This document shows positions 15,001-25,020 of a stretch of DNA of 64,000 nucleotides, piece after piece. The translations under genes and the position numbers were made by a program. The DNA is taken from contig CAJNOQ010000064.1 in the NCBI GenBank assembly GCA_905250885.1, positions 1-64,000 on the forward strand, read 5' to 3'. The number at the start of each line of letters is the position of its first letter. Position 1 is the stretch's first letter. The stretch is from Didymodactylos carnosus. Taxonomy: Eukaryota > Rotifera > Eurotatoria > Philodinida > Philodinidae. A model generated the notes under the pieces. That model saw nothing but the letters and a program-made list of their open reading frames with translations, was not told the origin of the DNA and did not search any database.

Positions 15001-18000
15001 ACCATTCGATCTGAAAAGGTTATTCAACAAGGTTTAATAAATAGTTTACCATCTCGACAAGCATGTAAAGATATGTTTTTATTTATCGATGGAATAAAAC
15101 GTTATTTGGACGAAGATCATGGTGCATTAATTACAAATCAAGAGACAGTTCAAAAACTTTTGAAACGATATCGTGTAAGGTGTAGAACAAATAGTGCTGT
15201 TTGTTTTCTGATTGCTTTTTCATTTCTCATAAACAGGAGATGCGTGTTGATGTGGTCAATCGTCAATTAACAATTGACTTTTTAAATGAATCATTTCAAC
15301 AGGAAGCTAATGCCGATTTTGCAGGAATTGAATATATGGAACAAATTAAACAGATAAATATTGATTGGATTAAAATCAAGTCACTTATTGCAGCTAGAAT
15401 AGAGGTGAGAGTTTTATTTAAATTTTACATTTATTATTAAACGTTCCATTATTTTAGACATTGGGACAACTAAATGAACAATTTAATGAATTTGATCAAA
15501 CTGTTCGAACATTGGCCGATTGGGTACAAGAACAAACAGCAGATCTTGAATTTATGAAAAATAGAAAATTTGAATCGGGTTTGAAAGATAATATACGAAA
15601 ATGTGATGTATGTTATTTTACATATAATAATATTTAATAAATAAACATCAATTCATTTTTTATTTAGGAATTAGAATATCAATTGACAACAAAACAACAA
15701 GTATTATCATCATTAAAAAATTATACGGATCGTATGAGTAGTTTTTATTCATCTAATTTTCGTATTGTCGATCAAGATGGTACAATAAATAATTTAAAAC
15801 AAATGCTTGATCATTTAACACCGTCTATTGATGGTTTAAAATCAAAATCAAAACATATTCTAAATGATTGGCAAGAATATAATCGTCTATTATTAAATGT
15901 TGAAAAAATGTTAAGAGAAGCTGAATTAGAAATTGAACGTGTGGAAATGAGTGCAATGAACGTTGAAACATACGAAATGTGTACAAGAAAAGCACAGGTA
16001 TATTATTTTTTAATTTATATTTTAAACATGAAGTAGAGAGAGAGAGAGAAAGTTAGTTTATCAATGATAATTGATTATTTAGGAACATTTACAATTAATG
16101 TCATTACGACAAAATGATTTAGATGAAATAAATCAACAAAGTCGTCATTTATCATCACAATGTGATGGAAATACATCAATGAAAATAAATGATATAACAC
16201 ATCGTATTAATCAAAAATGGAAAGATATTGAAATAAAATTACAACAATTAACAAAACCATCGAAAGATATTGTTGATGAATGGAGAAAATTTAATTCATC
16301 CTATGTTAATTTACTTGATCGTCTAGGAGAATTAGAAGCAAGATGGTATTCAATTCAACGAGAAAAATTTACATCTGAAACAGAAATTTTATTAAATAAA
16401 ACAAAAGTAAAAAGAAGAAAATTATTTTCTAAATTAAATATTATCTTTCATTTTTATTTTTTAATAGGATTTTCAATCACGTTTACAACAAATTGATATT
16501 GATGTATTACAATTACATGAACGTTCACAAAATTTATGTCAATATTTACCCCAAACTGCATCTAAAAAAATTGATACACAATATATTGTTATTAAAAATC
16601 AATATGATGAATTAAAAATATTTCATGATAAATTACTTACAGATTTTAATAATATTAAACAACGTGAAGAAATATTTGCTGCTCATTTACGTGAAATAGC
16701 TGATACAATTCAAATAATTCAAAATCAATTAAAACAATATGATAATGATAAAGAGCCAACAGAAGATCGTTTAAAAGAATTACATGAATTAGATCAACGT
16801 TTAATATCACAACATGATTTATTACAACGTTTAAATTCATCAGAATTTGTTTTATATACATTACATATTAAACGTTTAAGAGAAATAACAATTGAATATC
16901 ATCATTTAACAGAAATATTAAAAACAAAAATAAAACAAATTGAATTATATCTTTATGATAAATCAAATTTTTCAAAACGTTGTGAAAAATGGAATGATTA
17001 TATTAAAGCAATTGAAACAAATTTAAATATGATAACAAATAATATAAAAACAAATTATCAAGGTTTATTAGAAATTGATCGTAGTCTTGATAGAATATTA
17101 AATGATTTTAATATGAGACAAACAGAATTAATTCAATTATTAAATGAGGGTAAACAATTAATTGAACATGATTTATTTGAACAGAAAAAAGCTTATTTTG
17201 AACAAATATTATCAAAATTAGAACAACGTTGGCAATATATTATTAGTTCGGCTAATGAAAAACAATTATTTATTAAAGAATTAATTAAACAATGGATATC
17301 ATATCAAAATTTTATTGAACAATATTATCGATTATTAAAACAAAAATATGAACAAACAACATCAACAACAATAACAACTTCAACAGATCAATCAACGACA
17401 ATGTTAACATTGAATCAAATCAAACAAGGCAACTTTCCAACATTAAAAAATAATGATGAAATGAAACATCTTCTCGAACGTATCTACGATGTTAATAGAC
17501 GATTAATTACACATTCGGATGCGAATACAGTTATTATACTAGAAAAAGAATGGATAGATTTAGAAAAATCAGCAAATGATATTGAAATTAATTTGAAACA
17601 TAGACGAGAAACACTTATTACGGTAAAAATACAGTAATAATACATTTATGAAAGTTTTGAATCTGATTATTAGATTAGTTTCAGACATACTTATACAAAA
17701 ATAATGAGATAATCCTAATTGTATATTTGAAAACATGGTATAGTTTCTTTTTTTAGCCACGAAGTCCAAAAAAGAGTCAGGTAACATTTATCTGATCATT
17801 GACAATCGTCATACAGCATGTACTTTGCCCCTTTTAGCTAGTCTAGAGTTTGTGTTTTTCTAAATTTAGTATGCACCAATGTTAATAATTGTCGTTTTCA
17901 ATTTTTGACATTGTTCATTTTTGCATGTAAAAATGATTTCTAAAGAAATCGTCTTCATTGCATGTCTCGATAAAAATGTCTCGCTTTATTGAAAGAAAAG

Positions 18001-21000
18001 TAATAACTGATAATTAATCAATCTGTTGTTATTGCTGCATGTTTTGTCAGCTAATGAATTATATAGTTTCTTTTATTCACCTGATGCAATTTGTAGATCA
18101 TCTCGTTCTATTTAAAATAAGAATGAATGAACGGTATTTTTTTAGTTGTTAGAAAGTTAACTTATTTTTGACATATGATATAACTATTTACTATTCTGTT
18201 ATCATTTTTCTAGCTTTTACTTCGTTATAATGAAGCTGATCGTTCCATTGACGATTTAACTGCATTAGTCAAATCGGCCAGAACATTACAAATTACAAAT
18301 GAAGAAGAACATCGTACATTCGACAGAATTATTCACTTATGTCAAGTAGGTTAAAACAGTGGGATGGAGATAATTTGTTCTCAGGTAAAATCAGAAGTGA
18401 GTTCTTCAAACATAGATCAACGAAAATCGATATCTAATAACTCATGCATAGCCTGTTAACAGTAAGACTACAAAATTGACTTTTAACCAGCTATAACTCT
18501 TAAAACCTACTTGTTAATGATCAATGTTTTTTGTCTGTTATTTCACCATAAATTAAGGCCTAAAAACTGGCATTTAACGGTATGTATCTAAAAGCAGTGG
18601 CTGAGTTGATACCAGTGGCTGTGTATGATGTAAAGATAGTTTCGAGCTAAGCAGAATTGAACCTTATGTCATCAGAATTGACCATTTTCACAGCAGAATT
18701 GAAAATAGAACTGAATAGAGATCTAGCAGATCTGAAGAATGATGCGACAGAATTGAGTATGGAAAAGATCGTAGTTTATGTAATCCACTCAAGTTAAGCA
18801 GAACTGAACTGGGCTATTGTGCCGTATCAATGAATATTCCTATGAGCTCATAAAACTACATAGAGCCATACTTCTAACACCTCAGCATTCCTGGCAACAT
18901 AAACAATAGGAGGAGAAGAGGCGCAGCATGAGAGTGAGTAACAAATAAAAACATTTCAAAACGGAGTCCAAAATGTTTTAAAAATCATGGGAGCTCAAAC
19001 CTGCAATTCTCTATCATCATTGTTGAATTCTACCGGATCTATATTCAGTTCTATTTTCAATTCTGCTGTGACAATTGGTCAATCCTGATGACATGAGGTT
19101 CAGTTCTGTTTAATTTGACAAGATTACTTGCTTTTTCACATTCGATTCTGTCTCATCGTTGTTCAGTTCTGCTAGATGTTGTGTGAGGTAAAATTGGATT
19201 CTAGTGGAAGCAACGTAGAATTCTAAATGTTTAGAAACTGTGACATCCCTCGTATCTAAAACTAAAATTCACATCGGCCGTTAACTGTATATTAGGATGT
19301 CATTGGTGGTTAATATATCAGGAAAACCTAGCATTTAACGTTGGCAGTTTAATATCAGTTTTCAGCCATTTATCTACAAATCATTCAGCTTTCCGTTATT
19401 GTAACAAATATAAACATGACACTGATTCTTTTGAAAAAAAAATTCGAATTTTTCTCTTCTTCCATTGTATTAGTCATCAGAACTTGTCTGTTGAAATAGC
19501 CTGTAGTTCAGGAAATGGAGTATTGATGGTATTATAGCCCTTTGAAGAAATCAAGTAATATTGAAATTATTGAATTCATTCTTTGTGAAGTTATCTATCA
19601 GAAAGAAACTGACTTAAGAAAACATCCGACAAACAGATTTATGATGATACAATAACAGTCTCAAAACAGACATCATAAAATGTACATTTTTTGATCGTAA
19701 TAAAACTTTTATGTATTCATACGTTCCCGGTTTCAACGCCTAAAAAAGGACACAAAAAGTGTCTCAATAGTCGACAAATATCTATTTAACAGAGATTGAA
19801 GAGGTTATTAATGTGCGTGTAATAGACAATTAATCACACCGTTTCTACGTCAAAGGCTTATAAATAAAATCTATTGGTTTCATATGATTATGAAAATGAA
19901 GAATAAAATACGATTTTTATCTATAGTTATGTGGAATTCTATTATTTGACTATATATTCTAGGAAAAAGACCGCGAATTGTCACAACGTCGTCATGAATT
20001 ACAACGTATTCGACAATTGGTTATTGATATGTCAACAGAACTTCATCCAGATGATAATCGACAATTAATGCAAAAATTAAAGTTCGTTAGTTTATCTCTT
20101 CTTGTGTATCAGAATCTACTTTTTTTTTTAAGATAATTATTAAACTATTTTTCTTGTTTAGTTTACTTGAAATACAATGGAACGATGCTGAACGAATTTT
20201 AACTATGCTAATTGAATCTGCAACTAAAAAACGAATCGAATACAGTGATTTTGATGTGAAATATAATCGATTATTAGATTGGTTTAAATATTTTATTAAT
20301 GAAGATATGAATCATCGAATTAATGGTCTCACTCTTGAAGGTATGTTTGTTTTTAATATTAGAGTTACTCTTACATTTAATAAATTATTGTTGTTATTTT
20401 TTTAATGTTTTTAGCTAGTCTTGATATACTCAAAATCGATATAAAAAATTTATTAAATGAAAAACGTCATCATGTTAATGATTTAATTGTACAAGCGAAA
20501 GTTTTACAATCACAAGTCAGTAATAATGATCAAACGCAATTAAATGCAATCAAACAAAATATCGAACAATTAGAACAAGCACTGAATAATGCTGAAGAAC
20601 AGGTTGAACGAAGGTAACTCTATGATTTGTTTTGAAAATAAAATTTAATTTAAAAATTTAATTTTTATTAAAATAAAATTATTATTTCTAAATTTAGAGT
20701 AAAAAAGACGGAAACAACCTTAAAGACGTTGCATGATTTTGAAACCGGTTTGGAAAGTTTGAAATTATGGTATGATAATATAGAAACAATATTACAGCGA
20801 CCACTTTCTATAAGTACATTTAATACCATCGAAGTACGCGCACACGAAGAGACACTTGCTGTAAGTAAACTGATCTATTTTATATATTAATATTCAAATT
20901 CATTATTACTTTAGACGATGGAGTCTGATATTGAAAGACATGAACCAGTTATAAATCAGATTCTATCGTTAGGACAACTCTTACTGAATGACACGGATAT

Positions 21001-24000
21001 AAAACCGAGAAATGTCGATTCATTACCACGATCAATACAAACACTAGAAGCACGATGGAAAGGCATCAAAGAATTATTTCAAAAAAGAAAGATTGAGTAT
21101 GTGTTCTCGAATAATAGATAATTTTATATTGATTGACATCATATATATTTGTAGACTTAATAATATGAACATATCATGGAAAAATATTGATGATTTAGTT
21201 AAACGTGCATTAAAAATGTTGAATGATCATGAACGTTTCATACGAGATATTAAAACAGTTGGAAATCAAGGATTAAACGGTGTTCGAAGTGAATACAAAA
21301 GTTTAGAGGTAGTTTTTTGATACATTGAAAATCTCTAACTCGTTTTATTCTATCTTTTGATTCTTTTTATTTTTTTCATAGAATTTTCAACGAACATTAG
21401 AAGGCGATGTCAGAGAAGTTCAACAAGTTAATGATGCATATTCAGAAATGTTACGAAATAATTTTATTGATACAAATGGCGAAACAAAATCAAAAATAAA
21501 CGATATAAATAATAGATGGGAAAAATTATCAGCATATGTACATGAAACGATGAAAAATGTGAGAATTTTTATTTATATTCTTATTTTTAAAATATAATTA
21601 AATCATTTTTATAGCTCAAGTACATGTTAAGTGTTCATGATGATTTTCAATTGACACAAGATTCTCTGGCATTATGGTTAACTGATTTGGATATGTTGTT
21701 AACAAATTTAGAACATTTATCAGAAGCCTCACCAATGGAAAAAATACGACAACTTGATGTAAGTTAATTGTAAATGATTATTATTCGATTTATCCAACCG
21801 TGCCAGTTAACAAATTATCAGTTTGTCATGTTTTTACAACAATCCTACAGAATTAAGGATTAACAATATTTTTTATTTTTTACAAAATACGCTTGTCTTT
21901 GTATAGTTTCACTAGATTAAGATGATTTTTACAAAGAGTGACAGAGTGAAGTGAATAGACGATTCTATCACTGTCAAAATTGATCTTCATTTTCTATTAG
22001 GATATGGATCGTGAGATTCAAGAAAAACAATCCAAAATCGAATATGTTCGAACGTGTGCCAATTATTTGTTAACAAAAACAGTCGATTTAACAATAAATA
22101 TAAATGATTTGACAAAATTTTGTCAACAGTTACGAGATTTATCAAGAAGAATTAAAAAATTAAAACAAAAACTTTTACATATAAACGATGTAAGAATCTT
22201 TTTATATTTCAATTGTTTCTATAAAATTTGAATTTAATTCTTCTATTTTTACCATCTTTAGCGTGATATGGAACGTTTACAATCTCCATCACATATGACA
22301 TCTTCTCCTTTATCATCCGATTCTGTTATTTCATTTTCATCACCAAAACGATTTACACCATCACCATTTCGATCACCATCTCCAAGACGATCTCGTCGAC
22401 AAGAACCAATAAAATCGAAACTGTATGATCAATATGCGTTCGGCAATAATCAACATGCACAAGAACTTTTCGCCGATTTTGAAGATGCTCTTTTACAAAC
22501 AAATAGTGATCTATTGATAAAAGAGGAAACACTACGAGTACCGACTCCCACGGGTGTTCGTATAGAAGATACATCGAACGACTTTAACTATGTATGTTTA
22601 ACTCATGTTTTGCTTAATCATTTTATATGTTTTATAAATTTTTTTAGAGTCGTGTTATTTCATCATCGCGCCGAAAAGTAGATGCTGTACAGGCCGTTAT
22701 TACACAAATTGATCGTGAATTAGATCCTTCAATTAGTAGTGATTTGAATAATGATCCCGTAGTTACCGGTAAGTGTTTGTTGTTGTACATAGATAAATGA
22801 TATATTCAATGACATATTACAGAGGTAATGGGACGCTGGAAGCGTTTACAAACCCTTGCAACAGAGAAAGATGAAAGATTAAAAGTCAATCGAAAACAAT
22901 GGCTACGTTTCAAAAGACAATTAGAAGATTTAGAAAGTGCAGCTCAACAATATACAGACATTAATGGATTCTGTAAGCCGTGTTGTAATTTCAAAAAACT
23001 CTTATTGAATAAATGTTAATTTTTTGATTTTTTTTCTTTAAGTACCGAGAACTGTTTATTCTCAAGCGGAAGAACATCGCAGTCAAGTTCAACGTTTAGG
23101 TAAAAATAATAATATTAGTATTTGAAACAGACAATATATTTATCCTATTCATTTTAGATGAATTACAAACATTATTGGAGACTGTCATAGAAACAGCTGA
23201 TCAATTCAGTGATGGTACCAATGAATCGTTGATAATTGATCATCGTCTGAACAGTGTTAAGGATAAATTTGGTTTCTTATTTGCAAAAATCGATAGAGAA
23301 CATCGTGAATTAAAAGTAGATTATTATTTTAACTAAAAATATCTATCTATTTATAAATCTTTATTTTATAGAGTAATTTGGTTCAAAGTGAAGAATTAAA
23401 GCAGACAATGTCAGGAATTCTAAATGAATTAGAACATTTAGAAAATGCGAATAACAGTTTAGAGCCAGTAGATGAAAATGAATTAAATATAACAATCAAT
23501 CGAACAAAATTACATCGTTTCATTCGAATACTAGATGATTTACATATTCTTGAAGATAAACTTTATAATCTTGAAAATCGTTCAGCTCGATTATTATCAG
23601 GTGATCAAGCTCGTTTTGTTGGCGATGTAAAATCAATAACTGATCGTTTAAAATCAATTAAACGCATCGTCGGCATGCATTTGGATCGCTTAGAAAAAAC
23701 ATTAGCAAAACAAGATCGATCAGAAAATATTGAAGTAAAACAATTTTATAATTACATGTACATAAACAACAGTTTTCTATTTTTTTAAATTTTTTAGATA
23801 AATACTCGCCGTAATATCATGATGAATTCACCTTTACGATCATCACAACAGGTAAATTTTATATATTAGGATGTGCTTGTATGTAATCGATATTTATTAA
23901 AAAATATGTAGACATCTAAATATGTTATTAGCTTTTGATGAGTTGATCTTTTTATTGGTTTATTTAGCGATTATATTACCAGTGATTTTATATCTCATCT

Positions 24001-24092
24001 TGATCGTACCGTCTTCTGCTCAACAAGATGAAGTTTCATATATTTACATACGTACTGGATCGCAATGGACTTTGACTTTTATGAAAAGTTAA
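1..24092 (+). CDS. SYNE1-like: Giant nesprin-like spectrin-repeat protein, 5' end outside window
   Basis: A long chain of short exons encodes almost nothing but charged, Glu/Gln/Lys/Leu-rich alpha-helix with heptad spacing and recurring Trp residues, as in spectrin repeats (for example around 6140-6260 and 21640-21740). No CH, plakin, EF-hand or SH3 domain is visible; actin-binding CH domains would lie before base 1. The last exon encodes a hydrophobic segment plus a short tail resembling a KASH domain, which separates it from spectrin, dystonin or plectin. KASH proteins sit in the outer nuclear membrane, bind SUN proteins in the perinuclear space and link nuclei to actin or microtubules. From 5864 to the stop at 24090-24092, 54 exons join without a phase conflict and give about 3,690 residues. 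The 14 exons before 4727 add about 720 more. Between them lies an exon with in-frame stops, so the part before 4850 could be a separate or broken transcript. Family call is firm as spectrin-repeat and fairly firm as nesprin. Confidence 0.8.
913..1464 (+). other. Intron of 552 bp, noncoding
   Basis: Donor gtaatg at 913 and acceptor ttag ending at 1464 join in phase 2. The intron is about ten times the usual size here. It holds a perfect 16-bp palindrome, AGACTCAATTGAGTCT, at 974-989. No other clear feature is seen. Confidence 0.6.
3116..4412 (+). other. 1.3-kb intron with repeat-derived sequence
   Basis: The intron lies between phase-0 exons 2987-3115 and 4413-4547. Around 3418-3540 and 3970-4010 the motif CAGTCCCAGTC and close variants recur, starting just after ACAGATGGGCAAGTCCGG at 3418, which resembles hAT-type transposon ends. 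No matching inverted end was found in the intron, so this is at most a truncated insertion. No coding sequence is recognised. Confidence 0.45.
4804..4997 (+). pseudogene. Decayed spectrin-like exon inside the nesprin-like gene
   Basis: The acceptor ttttag before 4804 joins the phase-2 end of the exon at 4727 and continues in frame (SVEQHINEIQQ), then meets TAA after 12 codons. Reading on in the same frame gives spectrin-like residues broken by further TAA and TGA codons, up to a good donor (gtaaga) after 4997. The length, 194 bp, also does not bring the frame to the phase 0 needed by the next intact exon at 5864. The exon is therefore either dead, a terminal exon of a shorter transcript, or skipped. 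Joining exon 4413-4547 directly to 5864 would keep the frame, because both edges are phase 0. Confidence 0.6.
4998..5863 (+). other. Noncoding gap between decayed exon and intact exons
   Basis: AT-rich sequence with long T tracts (5320-5400, 5590-5645) and no credible coding exon. AATAAA strings occur near 4900-4930 and 5030, so a transcript ending here is possible. The stretch could equally be a long intron. No convincing promoter motif is seen. Confidence 0.4.
5864..13561 (+). other. Nesprin-like gene, exon block B (29 exons)
   Basis: Exons: 5864-5992, 6079-6276, 6359-6691, 6779-6921, 6987-7521, 7593-7919, 7981-8130, 8194-8288, 8355-8433, 8501-8648, 8706-8836, 8913-9095, 9162-9305, 9370-9515, 9577-9745, 9803-9940, 10020-10178, 10257-10472, 10579-10794, 10863-11225, 11300-11511, 11576-11699, 11770-11862, 11953-12162, 12224-12670, 12727-12900, 12962-13128, 13207-13360, 13415-13561. 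Every junction keeps the reading frame. The protein is continuous helical coil with spectrin-type Trp positions, for example LSTWIDDRQ near 6180 and LTDWIKTIE near 6590. Introns are mostly 55-75 bp. The donor after 12162 (gtataa) is weak. Confidence 0.8.
6717..6744. repeat. TC microsatellite in an intron
   Basis: A run of about eleven TC units lies in the short intron 6692-6778, just before the T-rich acceptor. It may serve as part of the pyrimidine tract. Confidence 0.85.
13562..14994 (+). other. 1.4-kb intron with a GC-richer island
   Basis: The intron joins phase-0 exons 13415-13561 and 14995-15174. The stretch about 14370-14690 is clearly richer in G and C than its surroundings (runs such as CCCCCTGGGTACGGCCCGG) and includes the hairpin CGTCGGA-GGCTT-TCCGACG near 14393. 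This looks like an old mobile-element remnant, but I could not find terminal repeats or a coding frame. Confidence 0.4.
14995..17622 (+). other. Nesprin-like gene, exon block C (6 exons, one of 1,155 bp)
   Basis: Exons: 14995-15174, 15237-15404, 15458-15607, 15668-15997, 16083-16406, 16468-17622, all phase 0. The last is an uninterrupted 385-codon exon, two to three times longer than any other in the window, still in the same frame and still spectrin-like (for example LEQRWQYIISS near 17220 and IKQWISYQNF near 17290). A Thr/Ser-rich patch near 17355-17400 (TTSTTITTSTDQSTT) probably marks a linker between repeats. Confidence 0.8.
17757..17780 (+). other. 24-nt micro-exon encoding PRSPKKSQ
   Basis: A T-rich acceptor (tttttttag) precedes, and a donor (gtaaca) follows, exactly 24 bases in phase 0 that read PRSPKKSQ. 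Both neighbouring exons (ending 17622, starting 18214) are phase 0, so inclusion or skipping leaves the frame intact. The peptide is basic, with one SP site, unlike the acidic helices around it. It may be an alternatively spliced linker. Use of this exon is inference. Confidence 0.5.
17781..18213 (+). other. Intron of 433 bp, nothing recognised
   Basis: AT-rich intron between the micro-exon and exon 18214-18345. No repeat ends or coding frame seen. Confidence 0.5.
18214..22189 (+). other. Nesprin-like gene, exon block D (10 exons)
   Basis: Exons: 18214-18345, 19963-20081, 20162-20340, 20415-20613, 20698-20860, 20915-21096, 21155-21308, 21382-21558, 21615-21758, 22001-22189. Phases alternate between 0, 1 and 2, but each junction agrees with the next. 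Two donors are non-consensus: gttcgt after 20081, and gtgaga after 21558. The exon 21615-21758 (LALWLTDLDMLLTNLE and onward) is among the most typical spectrin/nesprin stretches in the window. Confidence 0.8.
18346..19962 (+). other. 1.6-kb intron containing a degenerate repeat element
   Basis: The intron separates phase-0 exons 18214-18345 and 19963-20081. It carries many copies of a GCAGAATTGAA-like motif at 18650-18800 and of its reverse complement at 19030-19180. Segment 18650-18735 matches the reverse complement of about 19031-19110 over some 80 bases. Direct copies of CAGTGGCTG lie at 18596 and 18613. This fits a non-autonomous DNA transposon with repetitive ends. Exact borders and any target duplication were not found. 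Confidence 0.5.
22262..22591 (+). other. Ser/Pro-rich linker exon of nesprin-like protein
   Basis: Phase-0 exon of 330 bp. After a short helix, roughly residues 4-48 of the exon are unstructured, with many Ser-Pro and Thr-Pro pairs (SSPLSSDS, SSPKRFTPSP, RSPSPRRSRR) ending in a basic cluster, followed by an acidic helical part. Human nesprins carry a non-spectrin adaptive region near the C-terminus. This exon lies in the comparable place, about 500 residues before the end. SP/TP sites suggest proline-directed phosphorylation, which is inference. Confidence 0.6.
22648..23851 (+). other. Nesprin-like gene, last spectrin-type exons
   Basis: Exons: 22648-22768, 22823-22972, 23043-23099, 23158-23315, 23372-23734, 23798-23851. 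Phases agree throughout. The helical part ends in exon 23372-23734 (DRLEKTLAKQDRSENIE). Exon 23798-23851 adds a short basic and Ser-rich stretch (TRRNIMMNSPLRSSQQ) just before the membrane segment, where KASH proteins usually carry positive charge on the cytoplasmic side. Confidence 0.7.
23943..24092 (+). other. KASH-like transmembrane tail
   Basis: The reading frame, entered in phase 0 at an acceptor ending gatgag at 23942, encodes about 22 hydrophobic residues (core LAIILPVILYLILIVPSS) followed by about 24 mostly polar residues and TAA at 24090-24092. Known nesprin KASH domains have the order Leu-rich membrane helix, Pro-Ser-Ser with acidic residues, then a 25-30 residue lumenal tail ending in PPPX. 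Here the helix and PSS are present, but the PPPX end is not. Other acceptors (after 23911, 23931 or 23967) would not keep this frame. A possible last intron, gttaat at 24088 to aaatag at 24135, would change the end to MKIVGVY with a stop at 24150-24152. The call rests on frame, hydrophobicity and position. Confidence 0.6.
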
Positions 24093-24480
24093 TTTATTTT
24101 CTACAATTTTTAATTTTTCTTCTTTTTATAAATAGTTGTGGGTGTGTATTAATGAAACAGTTAGCATCATAAAGTTAAAATATGGTATCATAGATAAAGT
24201 CGGAAGTAGATTTTACTACTTCATTTTTAACCGCAATAAATAACAACGTTTTTAATCTGCCCATAGGTATTTGAATGTTTTATTTTTTAACTAAGCTAGG
24301 CTATATTTTGTGTGTCTGTGTGTATATTTTCTTTTATACTCTAACATTTGTTGAGTATGAAGATGGTAATTAGTGAAATTTATAGATCTATTTAAATTGT
24401 ACTACACGTTCTACGTCTGTTTTCAATCTGTACTATTGTATTTTTATGCTGATAAAAATAAAGAATGTAATTACTTAGGA
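24093..24480 (+). other. 3' untranslated region with poly(A) signal
   Basis: Sequence after the stop contains AATAAA at 24457-24462, the likely polyadenylation signal of the nesprin-like gene. A T-rich acceptor-like string at 24120-24135 leaves room for one further short intron. Confidence 0.55.
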
Positions 24481-25020
24481 TAAATGTAAATGATGTTCTC
24501 TTTTTCTAATTATTTTTCTCTTTTATTTTCTTCGTTGTTTTTTTCCTCTTCTCCTTCATATTGCATGAAAACGCGTTAAAAAAAAAACTTTTTTTATTTT
24601 CTATTCTTTTTTGTATTAAAATAATGGAATTTCAAATTCCTTTCGTCACAAAGATCAATGATAAAATCAAAAATTATTAAAGAATACATATTTCTCAGTC
24701 AAAACAGTATCTACTCGTACGAGATAATTTTGAGAGACAAAGAGGTTTATTTCAATTAAATTAGCACATTAATCTTTCCGTAAAATTTTTTGGATATAAT
24801 ATACTGTTAAACAAATTATTAAACATATATTTCACACAATTAAAGTTTATTTTAATCTATATCAAAAATACAATATATAGATACATATCTTCATTACTCA
24901 TATTAGATAGAATAAAGTAATTGTCTAACATTTAAAAAATATTGACTAAAACTTCCATACGAAGTCACAATGAGTTCATACGAACAACATGCAAAACAAT
25001 ATACAATATAAGAATTTTTG
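24481..25020. other. Convergent intergenic gap
   Basis: This gap lies between the 3' ends of the nesprin-like gene (+) and the ARID3 gene (-). TTTATT at about 24846-24851 reads as AATAAA on the minus strand and is the likely poly(A) signal of ARID3. Nothing else is recognised. Confidence 0.5.

Noticed and set aside
23968-24050. Alternative endings of the nesprin-like gene (frames stopping as RLYYQ or within about 20 codons)
   Set aside because: They depend on the acceptor at 23967, which gives short hydrophilic tails. The phase-0 acceptor at 23942 yields a full membrane helix with PSS in the right place. They remain possible until cDNA is seen.
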